DNA from: Falsiroseomonas algicola
GTDB lineage: Bacteria > Pseudomonadota > Alphaproteobacteria > Acetobacterales > Acetobacteraceae
NCBI RefSeq assembly: GCF_011040385.1
Contig: NZ_JAAIKB010000027.1
Coordinates: 1-42,165 of the forward strand
Reading direction: 5' to 3'
DNA length: 42,165 bases
Below, one piece after another: positions 25,835 through 34,178 of the stretch. The translations under genes were made by a program, and so were the position numbers. The first letter of the stretch is position 1. Each line of letters opens with the position of its first letter. Below the pieces are notes generated by a model. That model saw nothing but the letters and a program-made list of their open reading frames with translations. It made no database searches and was not told the DNA's origin.

Positions 25835-26030
25835 GCTGGAGGGACGCGACGGCGCGCATCAACCGATTGTGTATCGCGTCGCACGCGCTCTCGCTACTGC
25901 GCCGATACGGTTTCCTTGGCCAGCGATCACGGAGTTGCGACGGGGGGCGGAGTCTGCGATATGTAAGGCGGATACGGGACGCCAGTCCCGCGGGGCGCCT
26001 TGGCCGTCCCGCCTTTCGGAGGCTTCCGAC
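25835..26030. promoter_or_regulatory. Divergent region, Wzc-like gene / secreted protein gene
   Basis: 196 bp, somewhat less GC-rich than the genes. On the plus strand TTGCGA (about 25935) stands 17 bp from GATATG, a weak -35/-10. GGAGG at 26018-26022 is a clear ribosome-binding site for the plus-strand gene. Nothing convincing for the minus strand. Confidence 0.35.
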
Positions 26031-26840
26031 ATGGGTGAATCCGGCTTCAGCCACAGCGCCAGGCGCTTCGCGATCATCGCCGCGCTGGCCGTGGCTTCGC
26101 TCGGGCTTTCGCCGGTCAGCGTCGTGGCCCAGCAGGCACGGCAGGGCGCGCAGCAGTCGCAGCAGGGAACGCTGCCGCCGGCACTCGCCGCAGCGGTGCT
26201 GTCAGGCAACGCGCAAGCGATCCAGACGGCCATCCTGACCCTGTCGGGCGGCGATCCGCAGCGCGTCGCCAGCCTGGCCGTGCTCGTGGTGCAGAACGCG
26301 GAGCGGCTGGCGCCGACGAACCCGGCCGCCGCGCTGCAATCCGCGACCGCGGCGCTCGCCGTGATAGGGAACAGCGCGGTGCAGACTGCTGCCCCCCAGT
26401 CCGCGGCCTCCGTGCTGACGTCGGCGGCGCGGATCGTCGCGCAGCCTTCCGTGCAGATGGCCGATCCCCGCGGCGTCGGGGCCACCGCGCAGTCCATGGT
26501 CCACCTGGCCGCGCAGCCGCAGGTCTACGCGCAGAGCCCGACCGCCGCGCTCCAGGTCATGTCGGTCGCCTACAGCGCCGTGAATGCGCCGGCCGTGCGT
26601 GCCGCGGTGCCGGACGGCGCCAATGCCGTGCGAACCCAGCTCCTCGTGGCCAGCCAGCAGCAGGCCCTGTCGAGCGTCAATCCGCAGAACCCCGCCATGA
26701 TCGCCCAGATCCTCGGCGTCGGGACGACGCAGGAGTCGGAGCCGCGACGGGAGAGCCAGCAGCCCGTGCAGAACCAGCCCGGTAACCTGATTCGCGACGG
26801 CCGTGGCGAGAACCCCTTCGTCTCCGGCAGCCCAACCTGA
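26031..26840 (+). CDS. Secreted Ala/Gln/Val-rich protein of the EPS locus, function unknown
   Basis: 269 residues, ATG 26031 with GGAGG 8 bp upstream. Signal peptide RRFAIIAALAVASLGLSPVSVVAQ, then a Gln-rich linker and a low-complexity Ala/Val/Gln/Ser region with recurring helices of about 20-30 residues (LPPALAAAVLSGNAQAIQTA, NPAAALQSATAALAVIG, SPTAALQVMSVAYSAV) separated by Pro turns; it ends in polar, Gln/Arg/Pro-rich residues. No Cys. I do not recognise a family. Its place at the head of a plus-strand operon with ligase, initiating transferase and export lipoprotein suggests a periplasmic or matrix role. Confidence 0.65.
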   Translation: MGESGFSHSARRFAIIAALAVASLGLSPVSVVAQQARQGAQQSQQGTLPPALAAAVLSGNAQAIQTAILTLSGGDPQRVASLAVLVVQNAERLAPTNPAAALQSATAALAVIGNSAVQTAAPQSAASVLTSAARIVAQPSVQMADPRGVGATAQSMVHLAAQPQVYAQSPTAALQVMSVAYSAVNAPAVRAAVPDGANAVRTQLLVASQQQALSSVNPQNPAMIAQILGVGTTQESEPRRESQQPVQNQPGNLIRDGRGENPFVSGSPT

Positions 26841-26878
26841 CACTCCCCGCCGGGGCAGCCCAGCGAAGCGAGCGGTCC

Positions 26879-28279
26879 TTGAGCGGTACCATCGAGACAG
26901 GCCTGTTCCGTGGTTTCCTGGCGGCCGTGCTGCTGCTTCCCCTCGCGCTCGGGGGGCAGCGGCCGGTCGCGTGGAACCTGTTCGCCGTCGTCGTCGCCGC
27001 CCTCGCCTTCGCATTGGCGCTTCGCCTCGCCCTGGGGGTGCAACGCGCGCCCGTTTCCGCGAGGCAGCTCGCGCCCGTGGCGCTGCCTTTCGCCCTCGCG
27101 CTGCTCTGGGCGGCGTTCCAGGCCACGGGGGGCGTGCTGACCCACGTCTCCCATCCGCTCTGGGCGGAAGCTGCCGCCGCGCTGGGGGCTGGCACGTCCG
27201 ACGCCATCTCCGTCGATCCGGAGCGGACAATCCAGGCGCTGCTGCGCGCGGCGTCCTTCGCCCTCGTCTTCTGGCTGGCCGTGCAGTTCGGCCGTGACCG
27301 CGAACGGGCGCGGCATGCGGTGGTCGCCTTCGTCGCGGCCAGCATCGCCTATGCGGCCTATGGCCTCGTCATGCATTTCTCGGGACGGGAAGCGATCCTG
27401 TGGTTTGCAAAGGAAGCCTATCTCGGCGACCTGACCTCCACCTTCGTGAACCGCAACGCTTATGGCGCCTATGCAGGACTTGGCCTGCTGGCCAGCGCCC
27501 TGTTGCTGCTGGATTCGGTGCGCCCCGTGCTGGGGGCGCGCCGGGTCGGCGCGCGGGACGTCGCGGAGACGCTGCTGCTGCGTGGCACACCGTACCTGGC
27601 CGCGATGGCGCTGACGGGTACCGCGCTGCTGCTCTCCCATTCCCGCGGCGCCTTCCTGGCCACCGCACTGGCCGTGCTGGCGCTGCTGCTGGTCGTCGCG
27701 GCCACGCGCTTCGTCAAGCCGGTACAGGCCGGGGCCTTTGCCCTGCTCCTCTGCCTTGTTGGCGGCGGGGTGCTGGGCATGAGCGGGGACGGCACGCTGT
27801 GGCGCCTGGCGGAGACGGCGGAGCGCGTGGGCGATGCGCCGGAGCGCATGGCGGACGACGCGCGCGCACCGCTGAATGCCCTGACACTGGACGCGATCGC
27901 CGCGGCGCCGCTGGTGGGCCATGGCTATGGCGCCTTCCTGCCGGCCTTCCGAATCTACCGCGACACGGAGCTGGCCGCGCCGCTGGTCTGGGAATTTGCG
28001 CATAACAGCTACCTGGAGGCCGCGATGGAACTTGGCCTGCCGTCGGCCGGGCTGTTCCTGCTGGCGCCGCTGCTCATCCTGCTGCGCTGCATCCGCGGTG
28101 CGCTGCGGCGGCGCAGGGACCAAGTGTATTCCATCCTTGCCGTCGCCGCCGCGGTGCTGGCAGGCGCGCATGGGCTGGTCGATTTCAGCCCGCAGATCCC
28201 CGCCGTGGCCGCCACACTCGCCCTGCTGCTCGGCCTCGGCTACGCGCAATCCTGGAGTTCCCGCGACGATGACGCGTGA
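26879..28279 (+). CDS. O-antigen ligase/Wzy family membrane protein
   Basis: 466 residues from TTG 26879; no ATG/GTG precedes the first membrane segment. About 12 hydrophobic segments, with VNRNAYGAYAGLGLLAS, ALLLSHSRGAFLATALAVL, and the large-loop signature PLVGHGYGAFLPAFRIYRD followed by EFAHNSYLEAAMELGLPSAGLF, where H-N-S-Y-L-E-A-A is the conserved Wzy_C motif. It polymerises or ligates lipid-linked glycans on the periplasmic side. Its stop lies 11 bp inside the next gene. Confidence 0.86.
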   Translation: MSGTIETGLFRGFLAAVLLLPLALGGQRPVAWNLFAVVVAALAFALALRLALGVQRAPVSARQLAPVALPFALALLWAAFQATGGVLTHVSHPLWAEAAAALGAGTSDAISVDPERTIQALLRAASFALVFWLAVQFGRDRERARHAVVAFVAASIAYAAYGLVMHFSGREAILWFAKEAYLGDLTSTFVNRNAYGAYAGLGLLASALLLLDSVRPVLGARRVGARDVAETLLLRGTPYLAAMALTGTALLLSHSRGAFLATALAVLALLLVVAATRFVKPVQAGAFALLLCLVGGGVLGMSGDGTLWRLAETAERVGDAPERMADDARAPLNALTLDAIAAAPLVGHGYGAFLPAFRIYRDTELAAPLVWEFAHNSYLEAAMELGLPSAGLFLLAPLLILLRCIRGALRRRRDQVYSILAVAAAVLAGAHGLVDFSPQIPAVAATLALLLGLGYAQSWSSRDDDA

Positions 28280-28970
28280 GGCGCTGGCCGCGCGCTGGGG
28301 GGCGGCACCCGCGCTGGTGTCGGTGAAGGCGGCGCAGTCTGCGTCCCGCCGCCGCGCGCTGGCCCTGAAGCGCGCGCTGGACCTGGCGCTGGTGATTCCC
28401 GCCGGCATCCTGGCGCTGCCGTTCATCCTGCTGGCAGCCGTCGCGATCCTGCTGGCCTCCCCGGGGCCGGTCTTCTACGCGCAGTCACGGCGCGGGCTTG
28501 ATGGCGTCGCCTTCCGCATGTGGAAGCTGCGGACCATGCGGCCGGATGCCGATGCGGTGCTGGCCCGCCTCCTCCGCGCCCAGCCCGCGCTGGTGGCGGA
28601 ATGGGAGGGATCCTCGAAGCTCCGGCATGATCCGCGGATCATCCCGGTGGTCGGGCATTTCCTGCGCCGCTACAGCATCGATGAGCTGCCACAGCTCCTC
28701 AACGTGCTGCGCGGCGACATGAGCATGGTGGGCCCGCGACCGCTGCCGGACTACCACCTGGCGCGGCTCCGGCCGGGCGCGGTGCGCCGCCGCTGCCGGA
28801 TGCGGCCTGGCATCACCGGGCAGTGGCAGGTATCCGGCCGCAGCACGACGGATGACGCGACGCTGGAACGCGCCGATGCCCTCTATGTCCGCCACTGGTC
28901 GCTCGGCCTCGACATCCTGATCCTGCTGCGCACGATTCCCGTCGTGCTGCGCGGCACGGGCGCCTGGTGA
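28269..28970 (+). CDS. Initiating sugar-phosphate transferase (undecaprenyl-phosphate, PF02397)
   Basis: 233 residues, ATG 28269. One membrane/re-entrant helix after the basic KRALDLALVIPAGILALPFI, then the hallmark motifs: FYAQSRRGLDGVAFRMWKLRTM, RRYSIDELPQLLNVLRGDMSMVGPRPLPDY, RPGITGQWQVSGRS and a C-terminal SLGLDILILLRTIPVVL. This is the short catalytic type (no N-terminal four-helix domain). It transfers a sugar-1-phosphate to undecaprenyl phosphate and starts every repeat unit. Its stop and the next start overlap as TGATG. Confidence 0.93.
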   Translation: MTREALAARWGAAPALVSVKAAQSASRRRALALKRALDLALVIPAGILALPFILLAAVAILLASPGPVFYAQSRRGLDGVAFRMWKLRTMRPDADAVLARLLRAQPALVAEWEGSSKLRHDPRIIPVVGHFLRRYSIDELPQLLNVLRGDMSMVGPRPLPDYHLARLRPGAVRRRCRMRPGITGQWQVSGRSTTDDATLERADALYVRHWSLGLDILILLRTIPVVLRGTGAW

Positions 28971-29770
28971 TGGCGGACGCCCTGGCTGCGCCTCCTTGCG
29001 TCAACATCCTGGGGGTAGAGGTCGCGGCGCAGACGCTGCGCGACGCGACGGCGCGCCTGCTGGGCTGGGCGCGGGCCGATGGACGCCGCTATGTCTGTGT
29101 CGCCGACGCCAATGTCATCACCGAGGCGCAGCGCGACCCTGGATTCCGCACCGTGCTGGGCGGCGCCGCGATGGTGACGACGGATGGCATGCCCCTGGTC
29201 TGGACCTGCCGCCTGCGGGGCATCCCGGCGGAGCGCGTCTATGGGCCGGACCTGATGCTGGCGGCCTGCGCGGCCTCCGTGCCGCTCGGCCTGCGGCATG
29301 TCCTGTTCGGGTCGACCGAGCGGACGCTGGAGGCGCTGGAGGCAGGGCTTCGCGCACGCGCCCCCGGCCTCGTGGTCGCGGCCCGCATCGCGCCGCCCTT
29401 CCGCCCGCTGACGGCGGAGGAGGATGCGGATCTGGTCGCGCGCATCAACGCGGCGCGGCCCGACATCCTGTGGGTCGGCCTTGGCGCGCCCAAGCAGGAA
29501 CGCTGGATGGCGGATCACCTCGGCCGCCTCGAGGCGCCCGTCATGGTCGGCGTCGGCGCGGCCTTCGACTTCCTGTCAGGTGCCAAGCCCCAGGCGCCGG
29601 GCTGGATGCGGCGGAACGGCCTGGAATGGTGCTTCCGCCTGGCGACCGAGCCCCGGCGGCTGGCGTCCCGCTACGCGCGCTGCATTCCGGCCTTCATCGG
29701 CCTCAGCCTCTGCCAGGCGCTCGGCCTGCGCCGGTTCCCCACCGGGCGCGGGGCGGCCGACGGGGGCTGA
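28970..29770 (+). CDS. WecG/TagA/CpsF-family glycosyltransferase (GT26)
   Basis: 266 residues, ATG 28970. NILGVEVAAQTLRDATARLL, VADANVITEAQRDPGFRTVL, TTDGMPLVWTCRLRG, RVYGPDLMLAACA, ILWVGLGAPKQERWMADHL and VGVGAAFDFLSGAKPQAPGWM are the ordered signature of the WecG/TagA/CpsF family. It adds the second sugar to the undecaprenyl-diphospho-sugar made by the preceding gene. Donor unknown; in homologues it is often ManNAc, ManNAcA or glucose. Confidence 0.92.
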   Translation: MADALAAPPCVNILGVEVAAQTLRDATARLLGWARADGRRYVCVADANVITEAQRDPGFRTVLGGAAMVTTDGMPLVWTCRLRGIPAERVYGPDLMLAACAASVPLGLRHVLFGSTERTLEALEAGLRARAPGLVVAARIAPPFRPLTAEEDADLVARINAARPDILWVGLGAPKQERWMADHLGRLEAPVMVGVGAAFDFLSGAKPQAPGWMRRNGLEWCFRLATEPRRLASRYARCIPAFIGLSLCQALGLRRFPTGRGAADGG

Positions 29771-29825
29771 TGGCCGCGCAACCCCAGACCCACGGGCTGC
29801 TGCGCCGCGTGGAGGAGAGACGTCG

Positions 29826-30404
29826 ATGAACGGTGCCCTTCGCCTGACCCTGTTGGCCCTGCTGGCCGGCTGCCTCTCGGCCTGCAGCGCTTCCGGCCCG
29901 CTGCCGGCCACGGCGGCGCCGCAAACGCTGCCTGCGCTGAACGACGGCTATGTGCTGGAAGCCGGCAACCGGCTTCGCGTCGTCGTCTTCGGGCAGGAAA
30001 GCCTGTCCGGGGAGTTCAATGTGGACAATGCCGGCAACCTGGCGCTGCCCCTGGCAGGGAGCGTGCAGGCAGCCGGAATCAGCGCCAATGTCCTTGCCGC
30101 CCGCATCGCCACGCGCCTGCGGCAGGAGAACTACCTCCAGAACCCCAATGTCTCGGTCGAGGTGCTGTCCTTCCGTCCCTTCTATGTGCTGGGGGAGGTG
30201 AAGCAGCCCGGCGAATTCCCCTACCTCAGCGGCGTCACCGTGCTCAGCGCCATCGCCCGCGCGGGTGGCTACGACTACCGCGCGCGGCAGGGGGAGGTGC
30301 TGCTGATCCGCCAGACGGCGGGACGGCTGGAAGAGTTTCGCGCCACCGAGCTTACGCCCCTGCTGCCGGGCGACATCGTGCGCGTGCAGGAGCGCCGCTT
30401 CTGA
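29826..30404 (+). CDS. Short Wza/GumB-like polysaccharide export lipoprotein
   Basis: 192 residues, ATG 29826 with GGAGGAGA upstream. Lipoprotein signal LLALLAGCLSAC with lipidated Cys20. Then the Poly_export domain (YVLEAGNRLRVVVFGQESLSGEFNVDNAGNLALPLAG) and one SLBB domain (PFYVLGEVKQPGEFPYLSGVTVLSAIARAGGYDYRA). At half the length of E. coli Wza it lacks the C-terminal outer-membrane helix, as in GumB-type proteins, so it may pair with the beta-barrel protein at 19245. Long open frame upstream of 29826 overlaps the previous gene and is not coding. Confidence 0.92.
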   Translation: MNGALRLTLLALLAGCLSACSASGPLPATAAPQTLPALNDGYVLEAGNRLRVVVFGQESLSGEFNVDNAGNLALPLAGSVQAAGISANVLAARIATRLRQENYLQNPNVSVEVLSFRPFYVLGEVKQPGEFPYLSGVTVLSAIARAGGYDYRARQGEVLLIRQTAGRLEEFRATELTPLLPGDIVRVQERRF

Positions 30405-30460
30405 TCGAGGCTGCTGGCGGCGGCGGGCGTAGCGGGCGCCTTCGCACGCTGCTGGCCGAT

Positions 30461-32200
30461 GTGCTGGCGGCCGGGCGCTGGCGCTTCCTGCTGGTGACGG
30501 CGCTCGGCCTCCTCGCCGCGATGGCCGAGGGGGTGGGCATCTTGCTGCTTCTGCCGCTGCTGGATGCGCTGGGCCTGGCGCGCCCGGATGCGGCGGCGCC
30601 GCTGCGTATGATCGGGGAGGCGCTGGGGCTTCGCGCCGCGCTGCTGCTCTACGTCATCCTCGTCATGCTTGCTGCCGGCGTGATCTGGGCCCGCGCCGTG
30701 GCGGGGGCGGAATTGGTACAGCGCTATACCAATACCGTGCGATCCGCGCTGCACGCCGCCATCCTGGGCGCCGATCCCGCTTTCCTGGCCGCGCGGTCTC
30801 GTGCCGGCCTGCTGCACGCCCTCGTCGCTGAGACGTCCCGCTGCGGCGTCGCGGCGGATGCCGTGCTGCGCATCGCCGCTGCGCTGGCGCAGGTGGCCGC
30901 GATGCTGGTGGCGGCGCTGCTTGTCTCTCCAGGCGCGACGGTAGGAATCGTGCTCCTGGCCGCGCTGGCGGTGATCCCGTTGCGTGCCCTCCGGCGGCAG
31001 GTGCAAGCCGCGGGCGAGCGATTGCGCCATGCGCAAGCCAGGCTTCATGCGGAAGCGTCGGAAGGCCTCGCCGGCCTCCGCACCATCAAGGCCTTCGGGG
31101 CGGAGCGCGATGCCGGGCTGGCGCTTGCCAGCGCCAGCGAGGCGCAGCGAGCGGCGCAGGCGGCGCAGACCCGGGCAGCTTCGACTCACCGTGCGGTGGG
31201 GCGTATCCTGGCGGCCTGTTCCGCCATCCTCGTCGTGCTGTGGGGGGTGGAGGGGCTGGGTATCGGCGTTGCGGAGCTTGTCGTCCTAGGCGCCGTCTTC
31301 GCCCGGCTGGGCAGCTCTGCTGCGCGGTTGTGGGAGGCCGCGTCGCAGGTGGACCTCATCCTGCCCATCCATGGACACCTGATGGCAACCCTGCACGATC
31401 TGCGCGCCAGTGCGGAGCCGCTCGGCTCCCCGGCGCCACCCGCCCCGGGCCGGGCCATCACCGTGTCTGGCGTGACGCTGCGCCATGACGGCACGCGGCG
31501 TCCCGCGCTGGCTGGCGCGACCCTGTCCATCCCGGCGGGGCGGATGACGGCGCTGGTCGGGCCTTCCGGCGGCGGCAAGACCAGTGTCGCGGAACTGGTC
31601 GCGGGCCTGACAACACCGACCGACGGTTCGCTGCTGGTGGACGGCGTCGCCCTTCCGCCCGAGGCGCGTCGAGCTTGGCGGACGCGGATCGGCTATCTGC
31701 CACAGGATGGCTTCCTCTTCGCCACGACAATCCGCCTCAACATCCTCCTCGCGGACCCCTCGGCAGCCGAGGACGCGCTGTGGGCCGCGCTGCGGGAAGC
31801 GGGGGCCGAGCGATTTGTGCGAGCCTTGCCGCAGGGCATTGACACGCCGCTGGGTGAAGGCGGTGCAGGCCTTTCAGGCGGGGAGCGGGCGCGTATCGCG
31901 TTGGCCCGCGCCCTGTTGCGTGACACCTCCATCCTGGTTCTGGATGAACCGACAGCCGCGCTGGATCCGGTGGCGGAGCAGGAGGTGATGGAGGTGCTGC
32001 TGCACCTGGTCGGCCGGAAGACCGTGCTGGTCACCACTCACCGCGCGGGCGTTGCCCGCCATGCTTCCCATGTCGTAGTCCTGGCGCAGGGCAGGGTGCT
32101 TGCCGAAGGCGCGTGGGATGACGTGGCGAAGCTGGCCGCGCCAGGCTGGGATTTGGCAGTTGCCGGCTGTGTTTCGGGCGATGGTGCGGGCGCAACCTAG
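30461..32200 (+). CDS. ABC exporter, fused membrane and ATPase domains
   Basis: 579 residues from GTG 30461, the only start in frame after the preceding stop. Residues ~10-310 form the membrane domain (six hydrophobic segments; EGVGILLLLPLLDALGL at the start). The ATPase has Walker A GPSGGGKTS (367-375), a Q-loop GYLPQDGFLF, signature LSGGERARIALARAL, Walker B ILVLDEPTAALD and H-loop TTHRAG. Half-transporter architecture as in peptide and lipid exporters (lasso D proteins, MsbA-like). No peptidase C39 domain. It follows the export lipoprotein by 56 bp. Substrate is open: an EPS lipid intermediate, or the lasso peptide whose locus lacks its own exporter. Confidence 0.87.
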   Translation: MLAAGRWRFLLVTALGLLAAMAEGVGILLLLPLLDALGLARPDAAAPLRMIGEALGLRAALLLYVILVMLAAGVIWARAVAGAELVQRYTNTVRSALHAAILGADPAFLAARSRAGLLHALVAETSRCGVAADAVLRIAAALAQVAAMLVAALLVSPGATVGIVLLAALAVIPLRALRRQVQAAGERLRHAQARLHAEASEGLAGLRTIKAFGAERDAGLALASASEAQRAAQAAQTRAASTHRAVGRILAACSAILVVLWGVEGLGIGVAELVVLGAVFARLGSSAARLWEAASQVDLILPIHGHLMATLHDLRASAEPLGSPAPPAPGRAITVSGVTLRHDGTRRPALAGATLSIPAGRMTALVGPSGGGKTSVAELVAGLTTPTDGSLLVDGVALPPEARRAWRTRIGYLPQDGFLFATTIRLNILLADPSAAEDALWAALREAGAERFVRALPQGIDTPLGEGGAGLSGGERARIALARALLRDTSILVLDEPTAALDPVAEQEVMEVLLHLVGRKTVLVTTHRAGVARHASHVVVLAQGRVLAEGAWDDVAKLAAPGWDLAVAGCVSGDGAGAT

Positions 32201-32262
32201 ATGGTCACCGTGATGTATTGGTATCGTCGGCTGCGCGTTCCCGCATCCCATGAATTAAGCCC

Positions 32263-32499
32263 TTAGATCAACAACCTCTCGGCCGCTGGCACGGCCTCGT
32301 CTTCATCTGTTGAGGGTATCGGAAGGCCCGGCTCCTCATTCAGCCCAAAATGGACATCCTCTCGGGTGATCCGACGATCTTCCGCTCTGACACCGAAAAG
32401 CGTTTGCAGCGCCGCTACTACGGCAGTTTTGCCAGCCCCGTTGGAGCCGACGATCGCGGTTACCCGACCATCTAGTCCTGTCTCTACGGAATCTCGTTT
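32263..32499 (-). pseudogene. Fragment of OLD-type AAA ATPase/nuclease
   Basis: The minus-strand frame from the IS edge at 32499 to a stop at 32263 reads [20 protein letters not shown] then [16 protein letters not shown], followed by RRITREDVHFGLNEEP. This is the N-terminal ATP-binding part (Walker A GSNGAGKT) of SMC-like/OLD-family ATP-dependent nucleases, some of which are phage-defence proteins. The start is replaced by IS256 sequence and the protein stops after ~78 residues, so it is broken at both ends. The missing part is not found on the other side of the IS. Confidence 0.7.
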
Positions 32500-32522
32500 G
32501 TGCCCCAGGGCGTGGTGTAAGA
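32500..32522. repeat. Left terminal repeat of IS256-type element
   Basis: Begins GTGCCCCAGGGCGTGGTGTAA. Agrees with the inverted right end at about 17 of the first 21 positions. Confidence 0.75.
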
Positions 32523-32639
32523 GGCCGCGCGCGGAGCCCCTGGCGTAGCGCAGCGCGCGGCCGGCGGCGTCGTGGGCGGTCACCGCCGATCTTCGGTAGG
32601 TTCGGGTTGCGAGACCTCTCACCGAACCGGAGACCAACG

Positions 32640-33836
32640 ATGACCGACGAAAGGATGGCGCTTCTCGAACTGGTGGAGAAGGGCGCCGACGCCGACCTGG
32701 TGCGTGACATGCTGGCCTTCGCTGCCGATCGGATCATGGACGCCGAAGCGGAGGCGGCCGCCGGCGCGGCCAAGGGCGCGCGCAGCCCGCTGCGCGAGGT
32801 TTACCGAAACGGCTATCGCGAGCGGGACTGGGGCACCCGTGCCGGCCGCATCGAGCTGGCCATCCCGCGGCTGCGCAAGGGCTCCTACTTTCCGAGCTTC
32901 CTGGAGCCCCGCCGGACCGCCGAGAAGGCGCTGGTGGCCGTGGTGCAGGAAGCCTACGTCCACGGCATCTCTACACGCGCCGTCGATGACCTGGTGAAGG
33001 CACTGGGCGCGGGCGGCATGTCGAAGAGCCAGGTCTCGAGGCTCTGCGCCGAGATCGACACCCGTGTGAACGCCTTCCTCAGCCGCCCCTTGGAAGGTCG
33101 CTGGCCCTATCTCTGGCTCGACGCCACCTACCTCAAGGTTCGCGACGGCGGCCGGATCGTCAGCCGTGCCGTGATAATCGCCGTCGCCGTCAACGAGGAT
33201 GGCAAGCGCGAGGTGCTGGGCGTCGCCACCGGGCCGTCCGAAGCGGAGACGTTCTGGACAGACTTCCTGCGCTGCCTTGCCGATCGCGGCCTGCGCGGCG
33301 TCAAGCTCGTCGTCGCCGATGACCACAAAGGCCTGCGCGCCGCCGCCCGTCGCGTGTTCAGCGCCACCCTCCAGCGGTGTCGCGTGCACTGGATGCGGAA
33401 TGCCTTGGCCCATGCGCCGGCCAAGCAGCGCGCCGCCGTCGTCGCCATGCTGAAGACCATCTTCGCGCAGGACACCAAGGCCGACGCCGTGACGCAGTGG
33501 GACACCGTCGCTGACGCGCTCCGCGAGAAGCAGCCGAAGCTCAGCGCCATGATGGACGCCTGCCGCGAGGACGTCCTCGCCTACATGGATTTCCCAACGG
33601 AGCACTGGCCGCAGATCGCCAGCACCAACCCGCTCGAACGCCTCAACAAGGAGGTGAAGCGCCGCGCCGATGTCGTCGGCATCTTTCCTAATGACGAGGC
33701 CATCATCCGCCTCGTCGGCGCTCAGATGCTGGAATTCAACGACGAGTGGGCCGTAGCGCGCCGCTACATGAGCCTGGAAGCGCTCGCCCGCGTCAGCCAT
33801 ACTGACATCGTCAGGCTGCCCGCCGTGGTCGCCTGA
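32640..33836 (+). CDS. IS256-family transposase
   Basis: 398 residues, ATG 32640 with GGAG 8 bp upstream. Mutator-type DDE residues: Asp161 in [17 protein letters not shown], Asp227 in [15 protein letters not shown], and Glu333 in [17 protein letters not shown]. The CRVHWMRN motif between the second Asp and the Glu is also typical. Full length with no frameshift, so probably active. The long reverse-strand frame through it is a shadow. Confidence 0.95.
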   Translation: MTDERMALLELVEKGADADLVRDMLAFAADRIMDAEAEAAAGAAKGARSPLREVYRNGYRERDWGTRAGRIELAIPRLRKGSYFPSFLEPRRTAEKALVAVVQEAYVHGISTRAVDDLVKALGAGGMSKSQVSRLCAEIDTRVNAFLSRPLEGRWPYLWLDATYLKVRDGGRIVSRAVIIAVAVNEDGKREVLGVATGPSEAETFWTDFLRCLADRGLRGVKLVVADDHKGLRAAARRVFSATLQRCRVHWMRNALAHAPAKQRAAVVAMLKTIFAQDTKADAVTQWDTVADALREKQPKLSAMMDACREDVLAYMDFPTEHWPQIASTNPLERLNKEVKRRADVVGIFPNDEAIIRLVGAQMLEFNDEWAVARRYMSLEALARVSHTDIVRLPAVVA

Positions 33837-33866
33837 TCCATCTCGAGCCTATCCGACGATCGACGA

Positions 33867-33889
33867 TTTTACACCACGTGCCGGGGCAC
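33867..33889. repeat. Right terminal repeat of IS256-type element
   Basis: The inverse reads GTGCCCCGGCACGTGGTGTAA, matching the left end at 32500. Confidence 0.75.
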
Positions 33890-34178
33890 GACCTTCGTCC
33901 GGGGGAGGATAGCCGCGTCGAACAGGCAACGCGTTTTGAGGATGACGTCAGGCCGGCACGATCCTGGTGTGCCATCGTCGGCAGCGGTTCGCCGCTACCA
34001 ACGACACCGGAGCTGCCCTTCAAGGACGGCGCGGTCTTCTTCAGACATTGGCTGCAGGCGCCGCACCGGGTCCACCAGGATCGCGTGGTGGGGATGAGGG
34101 GCCGGCGTGATGGTGACCGTCACGCGGGCAGCCTGCAGCGCCCCACGGGCTGCAGGCCTACGCCGCGGCCAGGTACCC
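33890..34178. other. Gene-free stretch after the IS256 element
   Basis: About 290 bp. Open frames on both strands look random and none continues the nuclease fragment. Probably the scar of the rearrangement at the IS border. It contains the hairpin at 34131-34157. Confidence 0.5.
34131..34157 (-). terminator. Hairpin downstream of the dehydrogenase operon
   Basis: GCCTGCAGC (34131-34139) and GCTGCAGGC (34149-34157), perfect 9-bp stem with a 9-nt loop, 22 bp past the stop of the minus-strand operon. Strong stem but no T-tract. Confidence 0.55.

Larger units (their letters stand above)
32500..33889 (+). mobile_element. IS256-family insertion sequence (~1390 bp)
   Basis: Imperfect terminal repeats GTGCCCCAGGGCGTGGTGTAA (left) and, inverted, GTGCCCCGGCACGTGGTGTAA (right) bracket a full transposase gene. 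The size is typical of the family. Direct repeats of 8-9 bp expected from IS256 insertion are not seen in the flanks (TCTCGTTT on the left, GACCTTCG on the right), suggesting deletion or recombination after insertion. Confidence 0.88.

Noticed and set aside
30461-32200. Naming the ABC exporter a lasso D protein
   Set aside because: Architecture fits, but it is co-directional with EPS genes and 19 kb from the lasso genes; kept as a hypothesis only.
32619-33800. 393-codon minus-strand frame inside IS256
   Set aside because: Shadow of the transposase, which has its complete DDE set on the plus strand.
33890-34178. Open frame continuing from the IS256 right end on the plus strand
   Set aside because: Starts inside the terminal repeat, no recognisable protein, and overlaps the hairpin and end of the dehydrogenase gene.
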